DNA of 64,000 nucleotides, from assembly GCA_050249835.1 (NCBI GenBank), contig JBFWPT010000009.1, forward strand, positions 23,027 to 87,026, given 5' to 3'. Source of the stretch: Miltoncostaea sp050249835 (GTDB lineage Bacteria; Actinomycetota; Thermoleophilia; Miltoncostaeales; Miltoncostaeaceae). A program made the position numbers and the translations under genes. The first letter of the stretch is position 1. The number at the start of each line of letters is the position of its first letter. Shown in pieces: positions 15,542-24,087 of the stretch. The notes beneath the pieces are model-generated. The model did no database searches. It was not told the origin of the DNA and was given only the letters and a program-made list of their open reading frames with translations.

Positions 15542-17010
15542 GGCGCCGGGCGCTCCTTGCGCTCGCCGTCCTCGTCGCAGCGTCCGCGGGCCTCGCGCCC
15601 GCGGCCCTCGGGTACGGGACGAGCACCGTCTACGCCTCGTCGTCCGCCGGGACCCCGCCGGGCGCCTGGGCGGCGGTGCCCGCCGCCGGCAGCGCCGCGG
15701 ACGGCGGCGCCGTCGCGACCCTCACCGAGACGGACGCGGGCGGGGTCGCGCCGACGACCTTCCCGTCCGCCCACGCCTTCGACGGGTCCCTCGCCGGGTG
15801 GTCCGTGACCGACACGAGCGCCGTGCTGTGCGCCATCTCCAGCGCGCACGACGGCTCGGACGGGGCGCCGGCGGGCTCCATCCGGAGCACCTACGGCGCC
15901 CTGCTCAACCTGCTCGGCCTGCTGGCGTGGTGCAACAGCCGGTGGGAGAGCGACACCTTCACCTGGGACGACGGCGTGCCGGCGTCGGTGGCGTTCTCGA
16001 TGGACCGCGCCGTGGACGCGAACGGCCTGCTCGGCCTGGTCACCACGACCTGGGAGGCGCACCTCGTCGACGAGACGGCGGGTACGACCACGCCGCTCGT
16101 GTCGGGGAACGCCACGACCGACCTGGGCTGGGCCACGCAGGCCGCGGCCGGGCTCGGGCCGGAGGACATCGTCCCGGGCCACACCTACCGCATCCGCATC
16201 GACGTGGCGTTCTCGTCGCTGCTCAGCCTCGTCAGCGGGCTGGGATTCAACGCGGACAACGCGGCCCTGGCCGTGACGCCGCAGGCGCAGCAGGCCTCCG
16301 GGGAGCTCCACGTGGACGACGTGCCCGCGGGGACCACCGCGACCCTGGAGCTGCGCGCGCGCACCTCGGGGGAGCCGTTCGCGGTCGAGGTGTGGGACGG
16401 GGCGACGTGGACGACGCGCGCGACCGTCACCGCCGCGTCGCTCACCACGCTGACCCACGGCCTCACGGCCGCGGAGTGGAACGGCGGGGACGTCCGCGTG
16501 CGGTTCACGGCGACCGGGACCGGCGCGGACGCGACCGCGGACGTGCTGTCGGTCGATTGGCTGCGGGTCGTCTCGACGGGGGGGATCACCGTGTCCGGCC
16601 CCACCTCCGTGACGCTGCCGGCCGTGACGATCGACGGGACGGCGCCCGCAGTCACGTCGGGGCCGCTGGGCGACGTCACGGTCACGGACAGCGGCGGCGC
16701 CGCGTCCGGCTGGGCGCCCACCGCGACGGCCACGCGCTGGGCGCTCGACGGCTCCCCGGCGACGCTGCTGCCCGCGGACGCCTTCACGGCGAGCCCGACG
16801 GCGCCGGCCGCGCCGGACGGCGACAGCCTCGCCGGCGTGAGCGCGGGCGCGGGCGGGACCTTCTCCACGACGACCCCGATCACGCTCATGACGGCCTCCG
16901 CCGGCAACGGGATCGGGGCCTTCCGCCAGAACCCGGTCCTGGAGCTGACGATCCCGGTGACCACCTTGCACGGGGTGTACCGATCCGACATCACGCTCTC
17001 GGCGTCCTGA
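15538..17010 (+). CDS. Large secreted WxL-domain protein
   Basis: A 490-residue exported protein with a signal peptide (RRRALLALAVLVAASAGLAP). Residues about 60-260 form a carbohydrate-binding-like beta domain (FDGSLAGWSVTDTS; WCNSRWESDTFTWDDGVPAS) and residues about 265-345 a second one. The C-terminal 150 residues match the WxL layout: a first signature SGWAPTATATRWALDG containing W-A-L, the loop FSTTTPITLMTASAG, and the last strand LHGVYRSDITLSAS. It is probably the ligand-binding or adhesive component. The GTG start overlaps the upstream stop. Confidence 0.65.
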   Translation: MRRRALLALAVLVAASAGLAPAALGYGTSTVYASSSAGTPPGAWAAVPAAGSAADGGAVATLTETDAGGVAPTTFPSAHAFDGSLAGWSVTDTSAVLCAISSAHDGSDGAPAGSIRSTYGALLNLLGLLAWCNSRWESDTFTWDDGVPASVAFSMDRAVDANGLLGLVTTTWEAHLVDETAGTTTPLVSGNATTDLGWATQAAAGLGPEDIVPGHTYRIRIDVAFSSLLSLVSGLGFNADNAALAVTPQAQQASGELHVDDVPAGTTATLELRARTSGEPFAVEVWDGATWTTRATVTAASLTTLTHGLTAAEWNGGDVRVRFTATGTGADATADVLSVDWLRVVSTGGITVSGPTSVTLPAVTIDGTAPAVTSGPLGDVTVTDSGGAASGWAPTATATRWALDGSPATLLPADAFTASPTAPAAPDGDSLAGVSAGAGGTFSTTTPITLMTASAGNGIGAFRQNPVLELTIPVTTLHGVYRSDITLSAS

Positions 17011-17801
17011 CCGCCGCCCTGGCGCTCGCCGCCGCCGTCGCCGGGCCCGCCGGGGCGACGCGCGTGAGCGTGCCGGTGGTCAACGTCTCCGCGCCCGAGG
17101 TGTCGTTCGTGACGCCGTCCGACGGCGCCCGGGTGACGGCGGGCAGGCGCACGACGGTGCGGGTGGAGGCCGTCCGCGCCGACGCGGTGCGCGTCCTGGT
17201 GGACGGCGCCCCCACGTGGACGGCCCCCCTGGCCCTGCTCGAGCGCCCCTGGACGCCCGCCCCCGGCACGCACCGGCTGGTGGCCGTGGCGTCGCGCGAC
17301 GGCGTCCCGGACGCCGTCGCCGCGATCGAGGTGGTCGCCGTGGAGGACGCCCCGGCGCCGGCCGCGCCCACCCCGGCCGCGCCCGCCCCGCCGCCCGACG
17401 CCACGACCCCGGCGACGCCTGTGCCCGCCGGCGGCCCGGAGCTGGGAGCGGACCCCGGGACCGTCGAGGCCGCGGCGCCCCCGGGGGCCGGCCCGGCCGC
17501 GCCGCGCCGGCCGCGCCGCGCCGCGCCCGCGCCGCCCGTGCCCGCCGCTCCCGGCGCGGTTCCCGCCGCGGAGCCGTCCGGGCCGCGCGCCCGCGGCGAC
17601 GATGACGGCGGCGGCGGCCCGGTGGCCGCGATCGGCCGCCTGCTGAGCGACCCGGAGCGGGTGGCGTGGACCGTCGCGTTCCCATTCCTGCTGGTGATGG
17701 CCGCCCTCGCCTACGCGCTGCTGCAGCGCTTCGTGGACGGCGGCCGCAAGCTCGCGTGGCGCGGCCGCGGCACGCCCGACGACACGATGATCGAGTTCTG
17801 A
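17007..17801 (+). CDS. Secreted, membrane-anchored Pro/Ala-rich protein, WxL operon
   Basis: A 264-residue protein. It has a signal peptide (LTAALALAAAVAGPAGA), an Ig-like domain (residues about 20-115, VSFVTPSDGARVTAGRRTTV, RVLVDGAP), a long Pro/Ala linker (about 115-205), and a C-terminal transmembrane helix (WTVAFPFLLVMAALAYALLQ) with a basic tail. No ATG, GTG or TTG lies at the head of the signal peptide. CTG at 17007 overlaps the upstream TGA (CTGA), repeating the 4-nt-overlap rule of this operon, so I chose CTG. GTG 17064 would delete the signal. It may span the wall between the WxL proteins and the membrane. Confidence 0.6.
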   Translation: MTAALALAAAVAGPAGATRVSVPVVNVSAPEVSFVTPSDGARVTAGRRTTVRVEAVRADAVRVLVDGAPTWTAPLALLERPWTPAPGTHRLVAVASRDGVPDAVAAIEVVAVEDAPAPAAPTPAAPAPPPDATTPATPVPAGGPELGADPGTVEAAAPPGAGPAAPRRPRRAAPAPPVPAAPGAVPAAEPSGPRARGDDDGGGGPVAAIGRLLSDPERVAWTVAFPFLLVMAALAYALLQRFVDGGRKLAWRGRGTPDDTMIEF

Positions 17802-19195
17802 TGGCCGTCGCGCGCAGCGAGCGGCCCTGGTTCCAGCTCGAGGACCGCCACGGCGGCGTCCTGGCCCTGCGCCTGGCCGCGGCGGCGGTCGTCGCCCTGG
17901 CCGCCCTCGTGCCGGGGGCCGTCCCCGACGGCACCGACCCCGCGGTCGTGATCCCGGTGTGCGCCCTGGCCGCGGCCCTGCAGGTGGCCCTCTGGCGCGT
18001 CCCGCTGCGGTGGCCGCGGCGGCTGCGCCTGGCGGTCGACCTGAGCCTGGTCGTGGACGCGGCCTGGGCCACGGCCCTCGTCGCGGTGGCGGGCGGCTCG
18101 CGCGGCCCCGTGGCCGCGCTCTTCGTGGTCACCGCCCTGTGGGCCGCCCTGGGATACTCGGCCCGCACCGGGGTGAAGGCCGGCGTGCTCGCGTCGATCG
18201 GCTTCCTGACGATCGTGTGGGAGGACGACGGGCGGTTGTGGAGCGCCGCCTCGCTCGGCCGGCTGGCCTTCCTGTGGGGCGTGCTCGCCGCGGCCGTGCT
18301 CGGCGCGGCGACCGGGGAGCGCGAGCTGGTGGTGCGCGCGCGGCGGCTGGAGGTGCTGCACGGCGCCGCCCGCGACCTGCTGGCGGCGCCCGACGCCGCC
18401 ACGATGACGGAGATCGCCCGCGCGGCGGGGGAGGGGCTCATGCCCGGCTGGCGGGTGGACGTGCGCCGCCCGGACGCCGCGACCCCGCCGGGGGCCTGGC
18501 TCGGCCGCGACGGCGGCGAGGGCGTGGTGCTGGTGCCGGTGGAGGTCGCGGGGAACGCGGTGGCCCTGATCGGGTGCCGCCGGGCGCTGGCGCGCGGCCG
18601 GCGGCGGCACCGGATCCGGCGCCGCGACCTGGAGGGCCTGGAGACGCTCGCCGCCGGGCTCGGCAGCGCCCTGTGGCGCGCGGCCCTGGTGGACGACATC
18701 CGCCGGCAGAGCCTCACGGACGGCCTGACGGGCATCGCGAACCGCCGCTCCTTCGACATCGAGCTGGCCCGGCGCCTGGCGGAGGGGGCCCGGTCGGGCG
18801 CGCCCGTCGCCCTCTGCATGGTGGACATCGACCACTTCAAGTCGTTCAACGACACGTTCGGGCACCAGGCCGGGGACGAGGCGATCGCGACGGTGGCGGC
18901 GGTGCTGGCGCGCACCTGCCGGGCGGGGGACATCCCCGCGCGGTACGGCGGCGAGGAGATGGCGCTCATCCTGCCGGGGGCGGGCGAGGAGGAGGCCCTG
19001 ATGGTGGGCGAGCGGGTGCGGGCGGCGATCGCCGCGACGCCGGTCGGCCCCCGCGCGGTGAGCGTCAGCGTGGGCGTCGCCGTGTCCCGGGGCGGGTGCT
19101 CGCCGGAGGTGCTCGTGGAGGCCGCCGACCGGGCGCTGTACGAGGCGAAGGAGGGGGGCCGCAACCGGGTCGTCGCGGGCGCCGCGGCCGTGTGA
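17801..19195 (+). CDS. Membrane-bound diguanylate cyclase (GGDEF)
   Basis: A 464-residue protein with several hydrophobic helices in residues about 20-175, a GAF-like middle (about 185-290) and a C-terminal GGDEF domain (about 300-460): DGLTGIANRRSFDIELARRL, VDIDHFKSFNDTFGHQAGD. The A-site is GGEEM (final Phe replaced by Met) and the inhibitory I-site RAGD lies five residues before it. It should synthesise c-di-GMP from GTP with product feedback. Its ATG overlaps the last WxL-operon stop by one base (TGATG), so it is the last gene of that operon. Confidence 0.9.
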   Translation: MAVARSERPWFQLEDRHGGVLALRLAAAAVVALAALVPGAVPDGTDPAVVIPVCALAAALQVALWRVPLRWPRRLRLAVDLSLVVDAAWATALVAVAGGSRGPVAALFVVTALWAALGYSARTGVKAGVLASIGFLTIVWEDDGRLWSAASLGRLAFLWGVLAAAVLGAATGERELVVRARRLEVLHGAARDLLAAPDAATMTEIARAAGEGLMPGWRVDVRRPDAATPPGAWLGRDGGEGVVLVPVEVAGNAVALIGCRRALARGRRRHRIRRRDLEGLETLAAGLGSALWRAALVDDIRRQSLTDGLTGIANRRSFDIELARRLAEGARSGAPVALCMVDIDHFKSFNDTFGHQAGDEAIATVAAVLARTCRAGDIPARYGGEEMALILPGAGEEEALMVGERVRAAIAATPVGPRAVSVSVGVAVSRGGCSPEVLVEAADRALYEAKEGGRNRVVAGAAAV

Positions 19196-19207
19196 TCTGA
19201 TGGGGCG

Positions 19208-20110
19208 GTGGCGGCGAGCGGCGTGCGCGTGGGGACGGCCTCCTGGACCGACCCGGAGTTCATCAAGGCGGGCTGGTACCCGCCCGAGGTGAAGGGCGAC
19301 GCCGAGGGGCGGCTGCGGTACTACGCGGAGCGCTTCCCCATGGTGGAGGTCAACGCGAGCTTCTACGCCCTGCCGACGGTGGAGACCACCGAGGCGTGGG
19401 CCTCCCGCACGCCGGACGCCTTCCGCTTCCACGTGAAGGCGCACCAGGTGGTGTCCGGGCACCCGTCCGATCCGAACCGCCTGCCGCCGCCGCTGCGCGA
19501 GCTGCCCTTCGAGGCGGACAAGCGGGGCCGCATCCGGCGCCCGTCACGCGAGCTGCGCGACGCGGTCATCGACTCCCTGCTGGAGGCCTGCGGCCCGCTC
19601 GGCGACAAGCTGGGCGCGATCCTGGTGCAGCTGCCGCCGTTCGTCGTCGCCGGCGACGCCCAGCGGCGGGAGATCGCCCGGATCGTCGACCGCCTGAAGC
19701 CCGCCCGCACGGCGGTCGAGTTCCGCCACCGCTCCTGGGCCGAACCGGACGAGCGCCGCGCGACGGCCGAGCTCCTGGGCGAGCGCGACGCCGCCTGGGT
19801 CTGCGTGGACGCCCCGCGGAGCGACGCGAAGAACCTGATGCCCCCGATCGTCGAGGTCACGAGCCCCGCCCTGGCCTACCTCCGCCTGCACGGCCGGAAC
19901 GCCGCCACCTGGAACACCGGCCGCACCGTCGCCGAGCGCTTCGACCACGTCTACTCCGACGACGAGATGGAGGAGTGGATCGAGCCCGTCCTCGACATGG
20001 CCGAGCGGGCGCAGGAGGTGGCGGTGGTCTTCAACAACAACGCGAGAGACCACGCCCTGAGGAACGCCACCCGGTTCACCGAGCTCCTGCGGGGCACGCC
20101 GGAGGGCTGA
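19208..20110 (+). CDS. DUF72 (YecE-like) protein
   Basis: A 300-residue TIM-barrel-type protein of the DUF72 family. Visible motifs are RVGTASWTDPEFIKAGWYP, LRYYAERFPMVEVNASFYALP, FRFHVKAHQVVSGH, LGAILVQLPP, TAVEFRHRSW, LAYLRLHGRN and the C-terminal VAVVFNNNARDHALRNA. The function of the family is not established. The GTG start is 13 nt after the GGDEF gene, so it may be part of the same transcript. Confidence 0.85.
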   Translation: MAASGVRVGTASWTDPEFIKAGWYPPEVKGDAEGRLRYYAERFPMVEVNASFYALPTVETTEAWASRTPDAFRFHVKAHQVVSGHPSDPNRLPPPLRELPFEADKRGRIRRPSRELRDAVIDSLLEACGPLGDKLGAILVQLPPFVVAGDAQRREIARIVDRLKPARTAVEFRHRSWAEPDERRATAELLGERDAAWVCVDAPRSDAKNLMPPIVEVTSPALAYLRLHGRNAATWNTGRTVAERFDHVYSDDEMEEWIEPVLDMAERAQEVAVVFNNNARDHALRNATRFTELLRGTPEG

Positions 20111-20160
20111 GGGGAGGGGGGTCGGGGGTCCGGGATCCGGGCGCGGAACCTCGGGGACCC

Positions 20161-20247
20161 CATGCGCCGGTCGGGGCGCGGGCGGGGACCCAAGTGGAAC
20201 CCCTGGACGAAAAGCCTGCAATTCCGCCGTTCTGCTCGGGCAGCCGG
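20161..20247. repeat. CAAGTGGAAC-core dispersed repeat, copy 1
   Basis: Begins near CATGCGCCGGTCGGGG and continues through ACCCAAGTGGAAC, CGAAAAGCCTGCAA, CGTTC and GGCAGCCGG. The second half is shared with copy 2 (20389-20475); the first half is shared with the copies at 35447, 35557 and 35881. Confidence 0.6.
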
Positions 20248-20388
20248 CGGGGCGGGGGCGCCGTGTCGCCGGCCATCCCGTGACGGCCGCCGACGCGGGG
20301 ACCGCACGGGATCGTGGTGCATCGGCTCGGAGTCGTGACCCCGGGTCCCCCGGCCGCGGCGGGGAGCCGGGGCCCGCCCGGGGGAAGG

Positions 20389-20475
20389 CGTCGCTTGGGG
20401 GGCACGGGGTGCCCCAAGTGGAACACTTCGCCGAAAGCCCTGCAAACGGGGCGTTCCTCGCGGCCCGGCAGCCGG
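20389..20475. repeat. CAAGTGGAAC-core dispersed repeat, copy 2
   Basis: CCCCAAGTGGAAC at 20412-20424 is followed by CGAAAGCCCTGCAA, GCGTTC and GGCAGCCGG, in the same order and nearly the same spacing as copy 1. Same orientation as copy 1, about 223 bp away. Confidence 0.6.
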
Positions 20476-20725
20476 GGCGTGGGGGTTCGCCTCAGGGATG
20501 TCCCGCACCGCCCCGCCTGGATCATCGTCCGGGCGGGACGGGGGACGCGGTCCAGCCCCCCCTTGGGGTCCACGCGTGGCGACCGTTGCCCTCGGCGCCT
20601 GCATTGACCGCGTGGCGGACCGTTGTGACGATTGATACGCCCCTCGACGGCAATGGTCAAGCGCATCCTGCCCGCGCGGGTCCCGGCACCGGCATGCGAG
20701 ACGAAGCCCCCGCCGGGCGGGCGGG

Positions 20726-21073
20726 TCACTCGTCCTCGGAGACGTCCTCCTCGTCGGCCTCGCCGTAGACGGCGCGGTCCTCCTCGTCCTCCGGGTCGAA
20801 GGCGTCGTCCAGGATCCGCTGGGTGCCGTCGAGGGGGCCGTAGGAGGCGTTGTCCACGAGGGCGGCCTCGGACTGCTCGAAGCCCTCCGAGACGCCGCCG
20901 CCGGCCTCGATGACCGGGATCATGGCGGGGTCGAGCGGCTCGTCCGACTGGGCGCCGTCGACCGTGCGGAAGGCCTCGTCGTCCAGCTCGCGCACCTCGA
21001 GGCCGAGTTCCTCCTCGAGGTCCTCCGGGTCGATCTCGCTGTACGGGTCGTCGGGGGGCGGTGCGGTTCCCAT
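20726..21073 (-). CDS. Conserved acidic hypothetical protein
   Basis: A 115-residue, strongly acidic protein (many Asp/Glu, almost no Lys). It contains MIPVIEAGGGVSEGFEQSEA and ends with DAFDPEDEEDRAVYGEADEE. Small acidic proteins with an EAGGG-SEGFE core and YGEADE tail recur in actinobacteria, but I know no function. No signal or membrane segment. The start chosen is the ATG at 21073, with GGAGG about 8 nt upstream; GTG at 21076 is in frame. Confidence 0.7.
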   Translation of the reverse strand: MGTAPPPDDPYSEIDPEDLEEELGLEVRELDDEAFRTVDGAQSDEPLDPAMIPVIEAGGGVSEGFEQSEAALVDNASYGPLDGTQRILDDAFDPEDEEDRAVYGEADEEDVSEDE

Positions 21074-21141
21074 CACGGCCTCCGGTCGCGGGTGCTCGGT
21101 GACCCGATGCTACCCCCGGCGCCGCCCGGCGAGCCCCCGCG

Positions 21142-21660
21142 TCAGCGGGCGGGGGCGGTGCGGTCGACCGGGGCGCCCGCCTCGGCGGCCATGGCCTCGA
21201 TCATCACGGCGGTGTCGACCGCCGCGGGAGTCTCCTCGTCCGTCGCGCGATCCGCGACGAACCACGCCTCCCGGGCGTAGTAGGTCAGGCGGGCGGCCGC
21301 GTCGGGGCGCCCGGCGGCCTCGTGGGCCTCGCGCTCCAGGTAGGCGAGGATCTCCGCCGTCTCGCGGTGGTCCCAGCCTCCGCCGCCGGCCGGGTCGCGC
21401 TTGCGGGCGATGACCCACCAGGCGACGCCCAGGAACGGCAGCTTGATGAGGATGAAGGCGCCGATGATCCAGCCGGCGAGCGTCTCCGGGCTGCCGGCGC
21501 CCGCGGCGAGCAGGGCGACGAACATCCCGACGGAGAGGATCATCGCCACGCCCATCATCGCCCCGATGAGGACCGGGGTGCGGAGGTCGCCGGCGCGGTC
21601 GGTGAACGCGAGCGCGAGCGGCGACCGGCGTCGCGGGGCCGCGGGCTGGGGTGAGTTCAC
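21142..21660 (-). CDS. Two-helix membrane protein of unknown function
   Basis: A 172-residue protein. A Pro/Arg N-terminus is followed by two transmembrane helices (LIGAMMGVAMILSVGMFVAL and LAGWIIGAFILIKLPFLGVA), then a soluble region with ETAEILAYLEREAHEAAG and an Ala/Glu-rich tail. I do not recognise the family. The GTG start at 21660 is divergent from the 21765 gene across about 100 bp. Confidence 0.65.
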   Translation of the reverse strand: MNSPQPAAPRRRSPLALAFTDRAGDLRTPVLIGAMMGVAMILSVGMFVALLAAGAGSPETLAGWIIGAFILIKLPFLGVAWWVIARKRDPAGGGGWDHRETAEILAYLEREAHEAAGRPDAAARLTYYAREAWFVADRATDEETPAAVDTAVMIEAMAAEAGAPVDRTAPAR

Positions 21661-21764
21661 GCCCGGAGGCTACAACCTCCGTGAGCCTCGCTGCCTTCGG
21701 GTGGTCACGGCCTCGCCCATCGTCCAGTTGCCGCCTCCGCCCCGCGCCGGTAGGAACCGGTCCG

Positions 21765-23036
21765 ATGGGAGCTCGGACGCCGGGCGCCGGTCTCCGGGGC
21801 CGGACGTCGCCGCTGGTCGCCCTGGCGGGGTGCGCGATCCTGGCGGCTCCCGTGCCCGCTCTCGCGGGGCACCTCTCCCAGGCGCTCGACCACCTCGCCG
21901 CCCGGCAGGACCCCGCCGCGGGGGGCTTCGGCGCCGACGGCGGCACCGACCCGGCGTACACCGCCTGGGCGGCGATGTCCGTCGCCGCCGCCCGCGAGGA
22001 CGCCGCCGGCTGGCGGGCCGGCCGCCGGTCCCTGCGCGACGCGGTGGCCGCCACGGTGGACCGCGACGGCGTCGGCGGCACGGCGCGCCTCGCCGTGGCC
22101 GCGTCGGCCCTCGGCCTCGACCCCCGGGACACGGGGGGCCGCAACCTCGTTCGGGCGATCATCCGGGCGCAGGCCCCCGGCGGCGCGATCGGGCCGGACG
22201 CCGCCACCACGGCCTGGGGTGTCATCGCCCTCAGCAGCGCCGGCCTGGGGCCCGGCTGGCGGACCGTCGCCGACGGCGCGGCCGCCCTCGAGCGGATGCA
22301 GCGGCCGGACGGCGGGTGGTCGATCCTCGAGGACGGCGGCCCGTCCACCCCCATCACCACCGCCGACGCCATCCAGGCGCTGGTCGCCGCCGGCCGCGTC
22401 CCGGCCGCGGGGTCGCTGCGCCGGGCGCGCGCCTACCTGCTCTCCGTGCAGAACCCCGACGGCGGGTTCCCGACGGTGGCGGAGGGGCCGAGCACCGCCC
22501 TCACGACGGCCTGGGTGACGCTCGCGATCCGGGCCCTCGGGGAGCGGTCGAGCCGCCCGCCCTGGGGCGACCGCTCGGGGGGCCCGCTCGCCCTGCTCGC
22601 GCGCCTGCAGGGCTCCGACGGCGGCGTGCGCAACGCGGCGGGCTCCACCGCCCCGTCGGTGTGGGCGACGAGCCAGGCCGCGCTCGCCTTCGCGGGGAAG
22701 CCGCTGCCCCTCGCCGGGCCGGTCCCCCGCGCCGCGCCGCCGCCCGACCGCGCCCCGCGGGTGCTGGAGCGCACGCCCCTCGGGGGCGGTCGGGTCGACG
22801 GCCGGCTCGTCGCGCGCTACGCCGACGACGAGGGCGGCACGGGGATCGATCCGGAGTCCGTGCGCCTCCACGTCGAGGGCCGCGACGTGACCCTGATGGC
22901 GAGGGTGACGTCCCAGGATCTGGTCCTGTCGGGGCTCGCGATACCCTCGGGGACGGTGCGCGTGCGGCTCACCGTGGCCGACCGGGCGGGGAACGTCACG
23001 ACGGTCAGGTGGAGGGTCGTCGGCGCCGATCGTTGA
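21765..23036 (+). CDS. Secreted terpene-cyclase-fold (prenyltransferase/squalene-oxidase repeat) protein
   Basis: A 423-residue exported protein with a signal peptide (SPLVALAGCAILAAPVPALA). Residues about 38-330 hold alpha-toroid repeats with QW-type motifs: RQDPAAGGFGADGGTDPAYT, RMQRPDGGWSILEDGG, SVQNPDGGFPTVAEG and RLQGSDGGVRN. No DxDD cyclase motif is seen, so it is probably not a terpene cyclase. The C-terminal 90 residues look like an Ig-like domain (GIDPESVRLHVEGRDVTLMA). Similar exported repeat proteins have a DUF4430 or Ig partner and may bind ligands. A TAGGAA -10-like box precedes the ATG. Confidence 0.75.
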   Translation: MGARTPGAGLRGRTSPLVALAGCAILAAPVPALAGHLSQALDHLAARQDPAAGGFGADGGTDPAYTAWAAMSVAAAREDAAGWRAGRRSLRDAVAATVDRDGVGGTARLAVAASALGLDPRDTGGRNLVRAIIRAQAPGGAIGPDAATTAWGVIALSSAGLGPGWRTVADGAAALERMQRPDGGWSILEDGGPSTPITTADAIQALVAAGRVPAAGSLRRARAYLLSVQNPDGGFPTVAEGPSTALTTAWVTLAIRALGERSSRPPWGDRSGGPLALLARLQGSDGGVRNAAGSTAPSVWATSQAALAFAGKPLPLAGPVPRAAPPPDRAPRVLERTPLGGGRVDGRLVARYADDEGGTGIDPESVRLHVEGRDVTLMARVTSQDLVLSGLAIPSGTVRVRLTVADRAGNVTTVRWRVVGADR

Positions 23037-23049
23037 GGGGTGAACGAGG

Positions 23050-23079
23050 TTGCGGCGCGGCCGACGCCTCTGCCACACT
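23050..23079 (+). promoter_or_regulatory. Probable housekeeping promoter of erpA
   Basis: TTGCGG at 23050-23055 and CACACT at 23074-23079 with an 18-bp spacer. The ribosome binding site GAGGAG at 23101-23106 follows before the ATG at 23112. This gene has a true leader, unlike many neighbours. Confidence 0.4.
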
Positions 23080-23111
23080 CGACGGGGAACACGACGTCAC
23101 GAGGAGTGCCG

Positions 23112-23435
23112 ATGGTCACGCTCACGCAGGAGGCGAAGGACAAGCTCCGCGCGCTGATCTCCGAGGAGGACGATCCGCAGGCCGGACTCCGCGTGCAGGT
23201 GGTCCCCGGCGGCTGCTCGGGCTTCGAGTACGACCTCTCACTGGCCTCCCCGGCCGAGGGCGACGAGGTCGTGGAGGGCGGCGACGGCGTGCGGGTCATC
23301 ATCGACCGCTTCAGCGTGCCGTACCTGCTCGGCGTCGAGCTCGACTACGAGGAGGGCTTCCAGGGCGCCGGGTTCCTCATCAACAACCCGAACGCCTCGG
23401 CCTCCTGCGGCTGCGGTAAGTCCTTCCAGGCCTGA
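23112..23435 (+). CDS. erpA: Iron-sulfur cluster insertion protein (HesB/IscA/ErpA family)
   Basis: A 107-residue A-type Fe-S carrier. The three ligand cysteines are present: GGCSGFEYDL near residue 34 and SCGCGKSF at the C-terminus. VTLTQEAKDKLRALI and FLINNPNASASC are family-typical. It receives clusters from the SUF system and passes them to apoproteins. Single gene with its own promoter and RBS. ErpA versus SufA cannot be separated by eye. Confidence 0.92.
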   Translation: MVTLTQEAKDKLRALISEEDDPQAGLRVQVVPGGCSGFEYDLSLASPAEGDEVVEGGDGVRVIIDRFSVPYLLGVELDYEEGFQGAGFLINNPNASASCGCGKSFQA

Positions 23436-23459
23436 CCGGCCGCCCGCGCGGCGCGCGGG

Positions 23460-23984
23460 TCAGGAGCCGTAGTCGGCGGTGACGTAGGTCGCCGAGCAGC
23501 CGGCGCCGATCGCCACCCCCGCGCCGGCCCAGCGGAAGCGCGGGTTCAGCAGGTTCGCCCGGTGGGGCGGGCTCGCCATCCACATCGCGACGGTGCGCCG
23601 GGCGGTGCCGGCCTCGCAGCCGGACATCATCGCCACGTTCTCGCCCAGCCACCGGTTCCGGGGGAACCCGGCCGCGGCGAGGCGCTCCCAGAACGCGGTG
23701 CCCCCGCGGCCCTCGTGGGTGAGCTGACCGATCCGCAGCTGGTAGCGGCTGTGCGCCCGGGCCGGGGCCCGCAGGGCCGGGTGGGGGCGCAGGGCGCGGC
23801 GGTCGCGGGCCTCGCGCACCCGGTTCATCTCGGCGAGGAGGGCGGCCTCCATCTGCGCCGGCGCCGGCGCGGCCTGCGGCTGGGGGGTGTCGCCCTCGTC
23901 CTGCGCGGCCGCGGGCGCGGCCGCCACGGCGACGACGGAGAGGACGGTGGCCAGGGCGGCCACCGCTGCGGCACGAGCGGGCAT
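23460..23984 (-). CDS. Secreted CAP/SCP (PR-1-like) domain protein
   Basis: A 174-residue exported protein: signal peptide (ARAAAVAALATVLSVVAVAA), a Gln/Pro linker and a CAP domain. Family features are LLAEMNRVREARDRRALRPH, the His in QLTHEGRGG, GENVAMMSG (GEN motif) and SPPHRANLLNPRFRWAGAGV (HRxNLL motif). Bacterial CAP proteins are envelope-associated with largely unknown function. It converges with erpA. Confidence 0.88.
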   Translation of the reverse strand: MPARAAAVAALATVLSVVAVAAAPAAAQDEGDTPQPQAAPAPAQMEAALLAEMNRVREARDRRALRPHPALRAPARAHSRYQLRIGQLTHEGRGGTAFWERLAAAGFPRNRWLGENVAMMSGCEAGTARRTVAMWMASPPHRANLLNPRFRWAGAGVAIGAGCSATYVTADYGS

Positions 23985-24087
23985 CCACCCCTGTATCGGC
24001 GGGGCGCCCGCGCGCCTCAACAGGCCGGGGGGCCCGCGCGGCCGGTAGGTTCCACCACGACATGGCCGCCGACCGTGGAGCCCCGCC

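Larger units (their letters stand above)
20111..20725. other. 615-bp intergenic region with two repeat copies, no gene seen
   Basis: No frame here has convincing coding character. The region contains two related repeats, at 20161-20247 and 20389-20475, each with the core CCAAGTGGAAC. The rest is GC-rich sequence. A weakly AT-richer patch near 20625-20640 (GTTGTGACGATTGATACG) is the only promoter-like stretch, and nothing starts after it on the plus strand. Confidence 0.5.

Noticed and set aside
20187..20240. Possible c-di-GMP (GEMM) riboswitch around CGAAAAGCCTGCAA
   Set aside because: The fragment recalls the ACGCAAAGCC stretch of GEMM RNAs, but the partner helices and tetraloop-receptor are missing, no gene follows in the right orientation, and the sequence is better explained as part of a dispersed repeat.
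21765..23036. Functional terpene cyclase
   Set aside because: The fold repeats are present, but the protein is exported and no DxDD or DDxxD catalytic motif is visible.
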